A model generated the notes under the pieces. That model made no database searches. It was not told where the DNA came from and worked only from the letters and a program-made list of their open reading frames with translations. Below are positions 24,305-32,265 of a DNA stretch of 64,000 nt, in pieces. The stretch is from Geobacillus zalihae NBRC 101842 (lineage in GTDB: Bacteria > Bacillota > Bacilli > Bacillales > Anoxybacillaceae), in the NCBI RefSeq assembly GCF_001544135.1, contig NZ_BCPV01000012.1:1-64000 (forward strand), in the 5' to 3' direction. The translations under genes were made by a program, and so were the position numbers. Numbering within the stretch: position 1 is the first letter of the stretch; every line of letters begins with the position of its first letter.

Positions 24305-24820
24305 CTACTGCCCGGCGAACAGCTGCAATTGTTCAAGTGATGAAACCATATACGGCACCATCTCCGGCAAATCGGCGGCGTTTTCCTCATAAATGAGGCG
24401 TGCAAATTCGACCACGGCTTCATTTTCATACGGGCCGTGTTCATGCGGAAACGGAAAGCGGAGCGTTTGCCGGATGATTCGCTCCTTGCCCCAAATCGTC
24501 CGCAGCGTTCCTTCAATGAGCGCACAAACGGACGAGCGGCGAACCGGAAGGGTAAACAGAAGAGCGAGCCGGCAGCCGGCCCGGCCGTGATAGAGCCGCT
24601 CATTGACCAGCTCAGCAAAATCAAGCGAAAGCCGCGCGGTGCAGACGACGAGCGGATCGGGCGCATCATTCAGCCGAAATGAAATGGCGTACTCCCGGAA
24701 CAAACGAGCCAAATCGACAAGGTCGCGGCGATCGACCACGGCAATGCGCCCTTGCAAGTCCGCGTCATATATCGCTCCTTCCAACACCGTTTTTAAATTG
24801 TCAAAGGCGGTCGGATCCAA
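24305..24820 (-). CDS. Conserved protein of unknown function
   Basis: The 171-residue product is mixed alpha/beta with no membrane segment, no recognised motif and few cysteines. The best start is TTG 24820 (MDPTAFDNLKTVLEGAIYDA) with AAAAAGGGGGA about seven bases upstream; GTG 24844 is in frame but overlaps that site. Codon use matches its neighbours. It lies about 60 bases upstream of the glutathione peroxidase gene on the same strand. Confidence 0.7.
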   Translation of the reverse strand: MDPTAFDNLKTVLEGAIYDADLQGRIAVVDRRDLVDLARLFREYAISFRLNDAPDPLVVCTARLSLDFAELVNERLYHGRAGCRLALLFTLPVRRSSVCALIEGTLRTIWGKERIIRQTLRFPFPHEHGPYENEAVVEFARLIYEENAADLPEMVPYMVSSLEQLQLFAGQ

Positions 24821-24871
24821 TCGGGATTCCCCCTTTTTGTTCACAAGCTGTTTTAAGGTTCAAAAAATCAA

Positions 24872-24900
24872 TTGAAGAATGTTGACAAAGTTTTTATAAT
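24872..24900 (+). promoter_or_regulatory. Sigma-A promoter for metA
   Basis: TTGAAG (24872-24877) and TATAAT (24895-24900) have an ideal 17-base spacer. The leader to the metA start would be only about 35 bases, which rules out an S-box (SAM) riboswitch here. Confidence 0.65.
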
Positions 24901-24940
24901 TAAGGTATTTAGTAACGAGACAGAAACGGAGGGGACACCA

Positions 24941-25849
24941 TTGCCAATCAACATTCCAAAAGACTTGCCGGCGAAAGAAATACTCGAACAAGAAAACATT
25001 TTCGTGATGGACGAAGAACGGGCGTATTCGCAAGACATCCGTCCGCTCAACATCATCATTTTAAACTTGATGCCCGAAAAAGAAAAAGCAGAGACACAGT
25101 TGCTGCGGCTGCTTGGCAACTCGCCGCTGCAAGTGAACGTCACCTTTTTGCGCCCGGCGACCCATGAGCCGAAAACGACAAGCAAACATCATTTAGAACA
25201 ATTTTACACGATTTTCCCGCACATTCGCCATCGCAAGTTCGACGGGATGATCATCACCGGAGCGCCGGTCGAGCAAATGCCGTTTGAAGAGGTCAACTAT
25301 TGGGGAGAATTGACGGAAATTATGGAATGGACGAAAACGAACGTCACGTCAACGTTGCACATTTGTTGGGGGGCACAAGCTGGCTTATACTATCACTACG
25401 GCATTCCGAAATACCCATTGCCGGAAAAATGCTTCGGTGTGTTCAACCATACGGTGGAAGTGAAAAACGTAAAACTATTGCGCGGTTTTGACGATGTGTT
25501 CCGCATGCCGCACTCCCGCCATACAGACGTCAAGCGCGAAGACATCGAAAAAGTGCCGGATCTCACCATTTTGTCCATGTCTGACAAAGCCGGCGTTTGC
25601 CTCGTCGCATCGAACGACGGGCGCCGCATTTTCTTAACGGGCCATCCAGAATATGATGCGACAACGCTCAAAGAAGAATATGAACGCGACTTGGCGAAAG
25701 GGCTGCCGATTCACATCCCGGAATCATACTTTCCCAATGATGACCCAAGCCAGCCACCGCTGAACACATGGCGCTCGCATGCCAACTTGCTGTTTGTCAA
25801 CTGGCTGAACTATTACGTGTATCAAGAAACGCCTTATGAATGGGAATGA
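24941..25849 (+). CDS. metA: Homoserine O-acetyl/succinyltransferase
   Basis: This 302-residue enzyme acylates homoserine for methionine synthesis. The acyl nucleophile Cys is in [16 protein letters not shown], and the His and Glu of the catalytic set are in [13 protein letters not shown]. Despite the old name, Bacillus MetA enzymes generally use acetyl-CoA, so acetylation is likely. The TTG at 24941 gives the canonical [15 protein letters not shown] and follows GGAGGGGA. Confidence 0.96.
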   Translation: MPINIPKDLPAKEILEQENIFVMDEERAYSQDIRPLNIIILNLMPEKEKAETQLLRLLGNSPLQVNVTFLRPATHEPKTTSKHHLEQFYTIFPHIRHRKFDGMIITGAPVEQMPFEEVNYWGELTEIMEWTKTNVTSTLHICWGAQAGLYYHYGIPKYPLPEKCFGVFNHTVEVKNVKLLRGFDDVFRMPHSRHTDVKREDIEKVPDLTILSMSDKAGVCLVASNDGRRIFLTGHPEYDATTLKEEYERDLAKGLPIHIPESYFPNDDPSQPPLNTWRSHANLLFVNWLNYYVYQETPYEWE

Positions 25850-25882
25850 AATCAATATATGCAATCATGTTGAACCATCCCG

Positions 25883-25919
25883 AAAAAACGCCTTGCTGAA
25901 ACATATGCAAGGCGTTTTT
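25883..25919 (+). terminator. Intrinsic terminator after metA
   Basis: AAAAACGCCTTGC and GCAAGGCGTTTTT form a perfect 13-bp stem around a 10-base loop, ending in a T run. Confidence 0.93.
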
Positions 25920-26017
25920 CTCATTTTGGCCGATTGTTTTCGTGTTTCGACAATCGCCCTGTTCTTTTAGTTTTTTTTGACATACAATACGATAGATTCC
26001 ACCAGGAGGTGAACATG

Positions 26018-26116
26018 ATGGGCGCTTGGCATGGAAACAGCTTTGCGTTGATTGTCGTTCTGTTTATTTTGTTGATTATTGTTGGATGTGCCTGCTTGGG
26101 CGGATATGCCTACTAA
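26018..26116 (+). CDS. YjcZ family sporulation membrane peptide
   Basis: This peptide of 32 residues (33 from ATG 26015) has the core NSFALIVVLFILLIIVGCAC, the single hydrophobic helix typical of the YjcZ family. AGGAGGT at 26004-26010 is seven bases before ATG 26018. CATACAATA at 25981-25989 matches the sigma-K -10 pattern, which would fit mother-cell expression late in sporulation, although no clear -35 is present. A terminator follows. Confidence 0.85.
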   Translation: MGAWHGNSFALIVVLFILLIIVGCACLGGYAY

Positions 26117-26175
26117 CCGAAATCACTGATTGCCTTCATCCGGCCGCCGTGTTTGCCAGCATCCGGCCGGCTTGC

Positions 26176-26206
26176 AGCGGGAACACGAACGCTTCCCGCT
26201 TTTTTT
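26176..26206 (+). terminator. Intrinsic terminator after the YjcZ-type gene
   Basis: AGCGGGAA and TTCCCGCT pair around a 9-base loop and run directly into seven Ts. Confidence 0.9.
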
Positions 26207-26228
26207 ATGCTGGGCTGTAGACAACCAT

Positions 26229-26257
26229 GCATAGGAATGAAGGCATCGTCCATGCTA
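26229..26257 (+). promoter_or_regulatory. Sigma-G/F-like promoter for the 49-residue ORF
   Basis: GCATA (26229-26233) and CATGCTA (26251-26257) are 17 bases apart, close to the forespore consensus GHATR-N17/18-CATHHTA with one mismatch. The ATG is 37 bases downstream. Confidence 0.4.
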
Positions 26258-26293
26258 AACGTATGACAACGGCAGCCAAAGGAGGTGGAGCTC

Positions 26294-26443
26294 ATGACGA
26301 AACGCCCAAACAACGGCAGCCGCAATCAAAACGCGCCAACGCAAGATCCGATGGCCTTGCTTCGCGGCCCGGTTTCCGGCGATAACAGCAAAGGACGTCG
26401 GCAAAACAAAATCCAAAATGACAAAACCGATGAAAATGCCTAA
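26294..26443 (+). CDS. Small hydrophilic protein (49 residues), possibly spore-specific
   Basis: ATG 26294 with a perfect GGAGGTGGAG site opens MTKRPNNGSRNQNAPTQDPM, followed by LLRGPVSGDNSKGRRQNKIQ and a polar tail. The peptide is Asn/Gln/Lys-rich and probably unstructured, as in minor acid-soluble spore proteins, but no family is recognised. The sigma-G-like promoter upstream supports forespore expression. Both are inferences. Confidence 0.65.
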   Translation: MTKRPNNGSRNQNAPTQDPMALLRGPVSGDNSKGRRQNKIQNDKTDENA

Positions 26444-26454
26444 CCCACAAAAAG

Positions 26455-26676
26455 AAGAGGGTGTCCCAAAAGGATCGAGACACCCTTTCTCATTACCGTA
26501 TATAGGTATAAAACAATCATTAAGAAACAATATGTTGTGTTTTGTTAAAGAAAATTACCCTTTTGGGTCAGCCCCTTTGCTTATTACTGTATATATACGC
26601 GCAAAATGCTGTCCGAAAACCATATATTGTACTTTATCGAAAGAAAACCAACCTTTTGAGACAGCCTCTTTTTGCT
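26455..26676 (+). repeat. Short interspersed repeat, two tandem units
   Basis: Unit one runs about 26455-26577: hairpin GAGGGTGTCCC...GAGACACCCTTT, then CATTACCGTATATAGG and AATATGTTGTG, ending CCTTTTGGGTCAGCCCCTTT. Unit two runs about 26580-26675: TTATTACTGTATATATA, CCATATATTGTAC, ending CCTTTTGAGACAGCCTCTTT. Both align with the unit at 1221-1345. They separate converging genes and probably terminate transcription from both sides. Confidence 0.6.
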
Positions 26677-26677
26677 T

Positions 26678-27223
26678 CTAAAATTCAATCCCTTTCATCG
26701 CGGTCCTTCCTTGTTCATAGTCATGCTTGACCAACTTCATTTCCGTAACGATATCGGCAGCCGCCATCAGCTCCGGGCGCGCCGCGCGCCCCGTGATGAC
26801 AAGATGGAGCGACGGCGGGCGCGTGCGGATCAGCTCGAGCACCTCGCTGACTGATACGATATCTTCAACGGGAAAGCGGTCAATGGCCAACACATTGTTC
26901 AGTTCATCGAGCACAATCATATCATACCGTCCGGAATACACATATTCTTTGGCCACCGCCCAGGCACGCTTCAATGCTTCCCGGTGGATGTCCGGCGTTT
27001 TCGTCCATGTGAAGCCGGCGCCGAGCTGACGGACGTCGACGCCAAGGCGCTCTAGGGCCAACTGCTCGCCGTATGTTCGTTCCGGCGATTTCACAAACTG
27101 CAAAACCGCGACGTTCATTCCCCGGCCGACGGCACGCAGGGCAAGCCCAAATGCGGCCGTCGTTTTTCCTTTTCCGTCGCCCGTATAAACGATGACACGC
27201 CCGCTACGACGAGGCGTCGGCAT
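26678..27223 (-). CDS. btuR: Cob(I)yrinic acid a,c-diamide adenosyltransferase
   Basis: This 181-residue CobA/CobO/BtuR-type corrinoid adenosyltransferase attaches the 5'-deoxyadenosyl group to cobalt. The Walker-like loop GDGKGKTTAAFGLALRA is at about residues 16-32, with VLQFVKSPERTYGE and the DELNNVLAIDRF Mg site following. Start 27223 follows AAGGGGGCG; the gene overlaps the end of sumT by 20 bases. It is the last gene of the operon, as btuR is in B. megaterium. Confidence 0.95.
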   Translation of the reverse strand: MPTPRRSGRVIVYTGDGKGKTTAAFGLALRAVGRGMNVAVLQFVKSPERTYGEQLALERLGVDVRQLGAGFTWTKTPDIHREALKRAWAVAKEYVYSGRYDMIVLDELNNVLAIDRFPVEDIVSVSEVLELIRTRPPSLHLVITGRAARPELMAAADIVTEMKLVKHDYEQGRTAMKGIEF

Positions 27224-27974
27224 CGACCACGCCCCCTTGCCGCTCCGGAAACCATTGGAGCGTCTCACGCAGACGAACGACATCGCCGATGATGATGATG
27301 GCCGGATGGGAAATGCCCGCCTGTTCCGCCTCGTCTGACAGCGTCGAAAGCGTCGCCGCCACCGTGCGCTGCCGCTCGGTCGTCCCCCATTCAATGATGG
27401 CCGCCGGCGTATCCGACGGCTTTCCGGCCGCCATCAAACGGCCGCAAATATCCGACAAGTTGGCCGCTCCCATGTAGACAATGATCGTATCGCATCCTCG
27501 AGTCAGCGCCTCCCAATCGATCCGCTCACTCCGATGCCCGCTGACCATCGCCACCGAGGCGGCGTAATCACGGTGGGTGACCGGAATGCCGGCGTACGCC
27601 GGCACAGCGATGCCGGATGTCACCCCTGGAACGATTTCAAACGGAATTCCGGCTTTCGCCAACACTTCCGCCTCTTCACCAACGCGGCCAAAAATGCACG
27701 GATCGCCGCCTTTTAAGCGGACGACCGTTTTTCCTTGTTGCGCATGCCAAACGAGCAGCTCATGAATTTGTTCTTGAACCGTGTCATGTTTTCCCGGCTC
27801 TTTGCCGCAGTAAAGAAGCTCAGCGTCCGGCTTCGAGTAGCGCAGCAGCTTACGGTTGATGAGCCGGTCGTAAATAATGACATCCGCCCGTTCTAGGCAT
27901 TCGCGGCCGTAAACCGTGATGAGCTTTTCATCCCCCGGCCCAGCGCCGACTAAATACACTTTGCCGACGGTCAT
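27204..27974 (-). CDS. sumT: Uroporphyrinogen-III C-methyltransferase
   Basis: This 256-residue SAM-dependent enzyme makes precorrin-2 from uroporphyrinogen III, the entry to siroheme and cobalamin. Motifs are VGAGPGDEKLITVYG (N-terminal glycine loop), VRLKGGDPCIFGRVGEE, VPGVTSGIAVPAYAGIPVTHR and the C-terminal EWGTTERQRT. It lacks the oxidase/chelatase half of CysG, so it is the CysG-A type. ATG 27974 overlaps the cobT stop as ATGA. Confidence 0.96.
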   Translation of the reverse strand: MTVGKVYLVGAGPGDEKLITVYGRECLERADVIIYDRLINRKLLRYSKPDAELLYCGKEPGKHDTVQEQIHELLVWHAQQGKTVVRLKGGDPCIFGRVGEEAEVLAKAGIPFEIVPGVTSGIAVPAYAGIPVTHRDYAASVAMVSGHRSERIDWEALTRGCDTIIVYMGAANLSDICGRLMAAGKPSDTPAAIIEWGTTERQRTVAATLSTLSDEAEQAGISHPAIIIIGDVVRLRETLQWFPERQGGVVDADASS

Positions 27975-29026
27975 CGCCCCTTCTCCCCTTTCGCATTGGC
28001 CGTGGAAATGCCCGCCGAGGCGAACGTCGCCATTTCGTTCACCATCGCCATTGCTGAAATCAAGAGCGGAAACGCTACCGCCGCGCCGCTTCCTTCGCCA
28101 AGGCGCATGCAGAGATCCAAAAGCGGCTCCTTCTCTAGCAAACGAAGGGCTATACTGTGCCCCGGCTCTTGCGAACGATGGCCGGCAATCATATAGTCTG
28201 TGACGTTCACGGCAAACTGGCGGGCCACAAGGGCAGCCACCGTGCAAATAAAACCGTCAAGCAAAATCGGGATGCGCCGTTCGGCGGCTGCCAGCATCGC
28301 CCCGGCCATAGCAGCGATCTCCAACCCGCCGATTTTCGAAAGCCATTCAAGCGGCTTCGCCGGATCCGGCCGATGAAGCAAGAGCGCCCGTCGGATCACG
28401 TCCTGTTTATGGGCAAGCATTTCCTCCTTAATGCCGCTTCCTTTGCCAACGATGCGCTCAAGCGGCTCATCGGTCAACGTGGCCAATAAGGCGCTCGCGG
28501 CGGTCGTATTGCCGATGCCCATTTCGCCGACAATGAGCGTGCGGACGCCTTGTTCAATGATGGACGCCGCCTGTTCGTAACCGACATGAAGCGCCTGTTC
28601 GGCCTCGGACGGCGTCATCGCTTCCGTTTCCGCGAAATTGTTCGTTTCCGGGCGCACCTTTTTCTGAATGACGCGCTCATCAGCAATCGGCACGGCGACA
28701 CCGACATCAATCACCTGAAGCAACGCGCCGATTTGCCGGCTGAAGGCGTTGATCGCCGCTCCGCCGTTGGCAAAGTTGTACACCATTTGCGCCGTCACTT
28801 CGGCCGGATAGGCAGACACCCCTTCTTCCGTGACGCCATGATCGGCCGCAAACACGAGCACTCCGGGCGGAGTGACGCGTGGAAGCAGCTCCCCGGTCAT
28901 GCCGGCAAGCGTTGCCGCCACTTCTTCAAGACGGCCGAGGCTGCCGGGCGGTTTGGTCAATTGATCGATATAGGCACGCGCTTGTTCAACCATTTCACGG
29001 TGGATCGGTGGGATGGAAACATTCAT
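27971..29026 (-). CDS. cobT: Nicotinate-nucleotide-dimethylbenzimidazole phosphoribosyltransferase
   Basis: This 351-residue enzyme activates the lower-ligand base of cobalamin. Motifs are LTKPPGSLGRLEEVA, VFAADHGVTEEGVSAYP, EMGIGNTTAASAL and the DGFICTVAALVA loop; the catalytic Glu falls near the LLDLCMRLGEGSGAA end. The true start is ATG 29026 or 29029; the frame stays open upstream through a tnpB relic to 29419. The ribosome site is poor (GGGGGA 12 bases away), perhaps because the insertion replaced the native leader. Confidence 0.93.
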   Translation of the reverse strand: MNVSIPPIHREMVEQARAYIDQLTKPPGSLGRLEEVAATLAGMTGELLPRVTPPGVLVFAADHGVTEEGVSAYPAEVTAQMVYNFANGGAAINAFSRQIGALLQVIDVGVAVPIADERVIQKKVRPETNNFAETEAMTPSEAEQALHVGYEQAASIIEQGVRTLIVGEMGIGNTTAASALLATLTDEPLERIVGKGSGIKEEMLAHKQDVIRRALLLHRPDPAKPLEWLSKIGGLEIAAMAGAMLAAAERRIPILLDGFICTVAALVARQFAVNVTDYMIAGHRSQEPGHSIALRLLEKEPLLDLCMRLGEGSGAAVAFPLLISAMAMVNEMATFASAGISTANAKGEKGR

Positions 29027-29029
29027 CAT

Positions 29030-29419
29030 GGGCGCACAATATCCCCCATCAAGCGGGAATATGCGCTTCCTCCTTTCTCGTCTATGATTGAGGGAACGCG
29101 TCAACTTTTCCATCCGAATCATGCCAACACCGTTGGCGAGGGCAAAACGGACGATTTGACGGCTGATTTTATGGTTTATATCCTTCATCCAGCAGGACTC
29201 TTTACGGCCGATTGTGCGAATCATATGGAGCTTCTTCGCTTTGCCCAACGTTCGCCGCAAAGCCGCATATCGTCGGCGAATGAAAGCGCATTGGCTGTCC
29301 TTGAAAAACAACGATTTCGTTCCAATGCTGGCAACGGCGATATAACGAAGTCCCAAATCAACGCCCATTGCCTTGGTGTCTTCCCGTTGTTGGACTTCAA
29401 CTGTGATCGCGACAGCCAA
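29030..29419 (-). pseudogene. tnpB (IS200/IS605 family) fragment between cobQ and cobT
   Basis: The minus-strand frame upstream of cobT encodes a TnpB middle segment: TVEVQQ, then KAMGVDLGLRYIAVAS (RuvC-I with its Asp), RRRYAALRRTLGKAKK, KESCWMKDINHKISRQIV and GMIRMEKLTR (RuvC-II Glu). The N-terminal half, zinc finger and RuvC-III are missing, so no active nuclease is possible. It shares the last 23 bases of cobQ in another frame and reads without a stop into cobT, giving a theoretical 482-residue fusion. Confidence 0.85.
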
Positions 29420-30908
29420 ATTGACGCATCATCTGTTCGATCCGCTCGACCGCCACGTGCTGGCGGACATGAGCGGCAAGCCGGTCGAACGCCTTTTCTT
29501 TGAGCGAGCGAAAGAGTCGGACGCCAGAAGGAGCGATTCCTTTTTGGCGGCGAATGTTGTTGAAAAACGCGGTGCGGAACGCATCGTTATGAAACAAATC
29601 GTGCATGTACGTGCCCAGCACCCGCTCATCACTGTGCTTCGCCCCTTCATGGCGGCCGTCCGCCTCAATAAGCGGCGCATAGCCAGGAAGCGGCGCCGAG
29701 CGGCCCATATGAATCTCGTATCCTTGCACCGAAAACCGCTCGCCCGCCCACGTAAGCATCCCTTCCGTACGGATCGTGATTTTCGTCCGCTCAAGCGTCG
29801 TTTCAATCGGCAGCAAACCAAGCCCTTTTACTTCCGGGAGCGGCGTCTCGACTCCATACGGATCGCGGATGACGGCGCCAAGCATTTGGTAGCCGCCGCA
29901 TAAGCCGACGACTCTCGCTTTTCCTTCATTGACAAGCGACACAATGCGGGAAGCGAGTCCTCTTTTCTTCATATAAATCAAGTCTTCGATCGTGTTTTTG
30001 CTGCCGGGAAGCACGATCACATCCGGCGCGCCAAGCTCATCGGCGTGCGTGACCAACCGGACGCGGCAGTCCGGTTCGGCCAAAAGCGGGTCGATGTCGG
30101 TGAAATTGGCGATTTTCGGACAGCGGATGACCGCGACATCAATCGCTTCCTCTCCCCCGACAGATGAAGCAAACCGCTCAAGCGACAGCGAATCTTCAGC
30201 ATCGATCGCCAAATCAGGCAAATAGGGAACGACGCCAAGCACCGGCACGCCGGTGTGCTGCTCAAACCAATCAAGCCCCGGCTTAAGCAGCGCCACATCG
30301 CCGCGAAACTTGTTAATGATGACCCCAATGACCCGCTTTCGGTCCTCAGGCTCAAGCAGCGACAGCGTTCCAACGAGGCTCGCGAACACCCCGCCCCGCT
30401 CAATATCGCCGATCAACACGACCGGGGCGTTGGCGAGACGGGCGATGCGCATGTTGACCAACTCGCGGTCGTTTAAGTTTACTTCCGCCGGGCTTCCCGC
30501 TCCTTCAATGACAATCCGGTCATACTCGTTCATCAACGTTTCGAGCGACTGACGGATGACGGCCAGCCCTTGGTGGAAAAACTCGTTCCGGTAAGCGAAC
30601 GCCTGCATATTGCCGTACGGTTTGCCAAGCACAACGATTTGCGATTCATGCTCGCGGCTTGGCTTAATCAAAATCGGATTCATCTCAGCGCGCGCCGCCA
30701 CTCCGGCCGCTTCGGCCTGAATTCCTTGCGCCCGTCCGATTTCGTTTCCGTCCGGCGTCACGTAGGAGTTTAACGACATGTTTTGCGACTTGAACGGCGC
30801 CGTCTTCCAGCCGTCTTGGGCGAACATGCGGCAAAACGCGGTGGCGATGACGCTTTTGCCGGCATCAGAATGGGTGCCTTGAAACATAATCGGCAGCGCC
30901 TTAGCCAT
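29397..30908 (-). CDS. cobQ: Cobyric acid synthase (glutamine amidotransferase)
   Basis: The 503-residue CbiP/CobQ amidates four side chains of adenosylcobyrinate diamide. The N-terminal ATP domain begins IMFQGTHSDAGKSVIATAFCR and the C-terminal glutaminase domain has VVGLCGGYQMLG with the nucleophile Cys. Start 30908 follows AAGGTG and overlaps cbiA by 8 bases. The last residues (FGCRDHS) come from the tnpB-derived sequence, so the native C-terminus seems to have been slightly altered. Confidence 0.95.
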   Translation of the reverse strand: MAKALPIMFQGTHSDAGKSVIATAFCRMFAQDGWKTAPFKSQNMSLNSYVTPDGNEIGRAQGIQAEAAGVAARAEMNPILIKPSREHESQIVVLGKPYGNMQAFAYRNEFFHQGLAVIRQSLETLMNEYDRIVIEGAGSPAEVNLNDRELVNMRIARLANAPVVLIGDIERGGVFASLVGTLSLLEPEDRKRVIGVIINKFRGDVALLKPGLDWFEQHTGVPVLGVVPYLPDLAIDAEDSLSLERFASSVGGEEAIDVAVIRCPKIANFTDIDPLLAEPDCRVRLVTHADELGAPDVIVLPGSKNTIEDLIYMKKRGLASRIVSLVNEGKARVVGLCGGYQMLGAVIRDPYGVETPLPEVKGLGLLPIETTLERTKITIRTEGMLTWAGERFSVQGYEIHMGRSAPLPGYAPLIEADGRHEGAKHSDERVLGTYMHDLFHNDAFRTAFFNNIRRQKGIAPSGVRLFRSLKEKAFDRLAAHVRQHVAVERIEQMMRQFGCRDHS

Positions 30909-32265
30909 TGATGGTCACCTTCTCGCATTCGGCGAGCCACCGCTCAACCATCGCCGGGGCGGACGCGAAATGAAAATGGACATAGCCAGCGACAAGCCGG
31001 TGCGCCAAATAACCGTCAGGCTTCGTTCCTTTCCGGCCGCTCGTTTCGTAGGCAAACGGCGTCTCACCGCGCGGCTCATAAACGGAGTAGTGAAACTCAT
31101 GGCCGCGCGCTGTTTCTCCTTCCGGCAATAGAAAATTTCCATTTCGACCGCGCACTTCGCGGTAGCCAAGCGCCGCGAGCTTCGTCTTCATCACGACCTT
31201 CCCCGGGATGACGCCCGCCATCTCATAGGCCGCACCGTCCGTCGCAACAAGCTGTTCGGTGAGAAACATAAACCCGCCGCATTCGGCCAACGTCGGCAAC
31301 CCGTGTTCGATGGCGGCGCGGATCGACTGTTTGACCGCGGCTTGCCTGGCGAGCTCGGCGGCAAACTCTTCCGGAAACCCGCCGCCGATATACAATCCGT
31401 TCACCCCATCCGGAAGCGGCTCGCCGGCGAGCGGAGAAAAGTAGACAAGCTCCGCGCCGCAGGCAGAAAGCATCTCCAGATTCTCCGGATAGTAAAAATG
31501 AAAGGCGGCATCTTTGGCAACCGCCACGCGCACGCGATACGGCCGCGAAGGGCGAATGAGCGGCGCCGGAGAACAAAGGGCTGGCGCTTCTGCAATCGAA
31601 AGAAGCGTCTCCCAATCGATCGTGCGCGCCACCTTTCTCCCCAGTTCGGCAAAAAACGAATCCAGTTCGCCGCGCTCCACCGACGGCACGAGCCCTAAAT
31701 GGCGCTCTGGCAGCGCCAACGCTTCGTCTTGCGTGAGAAACCCGACGACCGGCACCCCGCACGTTTGCTCGATGGCCGCTTTGACGAGCCGAAAATGCCC
31801 TTCGCTGCCGACGCGGTTGGCAAATACGCCGGCGAGGCGCACATCGGGGCGAAACGTTTGAAACCCATGGACGATGGCGGCGGCGCTGCGGGCCATGCCG
31901 GAACAATCGACGACAAGCAGCACCGGGCTTTCGGTCAATACGGCGATTTCAGCCGTCGCCCCCTCGTCAGAAAGCGGCTGTTTCCCGTCAAACAGCCCCA
32001 TCACCCCCTCGATGATGGCGATATCAGCCCCTTGACAACCGTTGGCGAGCACCGTTTTGACCGCTTCGCTTCCCATCATCCAACTGTCCAAGTTGCGCGC
32101 CGGCCGGCCGGTCACAGCCGTATGGTAAGTCGGGTCGATGTAGTCCGGGCCGCATTTAAACCCTTGCACCGTATATCCTTGCTGCCTCATGGCCGCCATC
32201 AATCCAAGCGTCACGGTCGTTTTGCCGGCGCCGCTTCCCGGTGCGGCGATGACAAGCCGTCGCAT
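30901..32265 (-). CDS. cbiA: Cobyrinic acid a,c-diamide synthase
   Basis: This 454-residue amidotransferase converts cob(II)yrinate to its a,c-diamide. The P-loop-like APGSGAGKTTVTLGL is at residues about 7-21, FKCGPDYIDPTYH follows, and the glutaminase half contains NGLYIGGGFPEEFA and PTLAECGGFMFL (nucleophile Cys). Start 32265 (MRRLVIAAPG) follows GGGGAAAGAGG. Its 5' end overlaps the 3' end of cbiG by 55 bases. Confidence 0.96.
   Translation of the reverse strand: MRRLVIAAPGSGAGKTTVTLGLMAAMRQQGYTVQGFKCGPDYIDPTYHTAVTGRPARNLDSWMMGSEAVKTVLANGCQGADIAIIEGVMGLFDGKQPLSDEGATAEIAVLTESPVLLVVDCSGMARSAAAIVHGFQTFRPDVRLAGVFANRVGSEGHFRLVKAAIEQTCGVPVVGFLTQDEALALPERHLGLVPSVERGELDSFFAELGRKVARTIDWETLLSIAEAPALCSPAPLIRPSRPYRVRVAVAKDAAFHFYYPENLEMLSACGAELVYFSPLAGEPLPDGVNGLYIGGGFPEEFAAELARQAAVKQSIRAAIEHGLPTLAECGGFMFLTEQLVATDGAAYEMAGVIPGKVVMKTKLAALGYREVRGRNGNFLLPEGETARGHEFHYSVYEPRGETPFAYETSGRKGTKPDGYLAHRLVAGYVHFHFASAPAMVERWLAECEKVTING

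Noticed and set aside
24840-24941. SAM (S-box) riboswitch upstream of metA
   Set aside because: The promoter at 24872-24900 leaves a leader of about 35 bases, and none of the S-box blocks are present.
27971-29419. A single 482-residue CobT protein with a novel N-terminal domain
   Set aside because: The first ~130 residues are a recognisable TnpB middle fragment, and CobT homology begins at MNVSIPP. The long frame is best read as a relic fused by chance.
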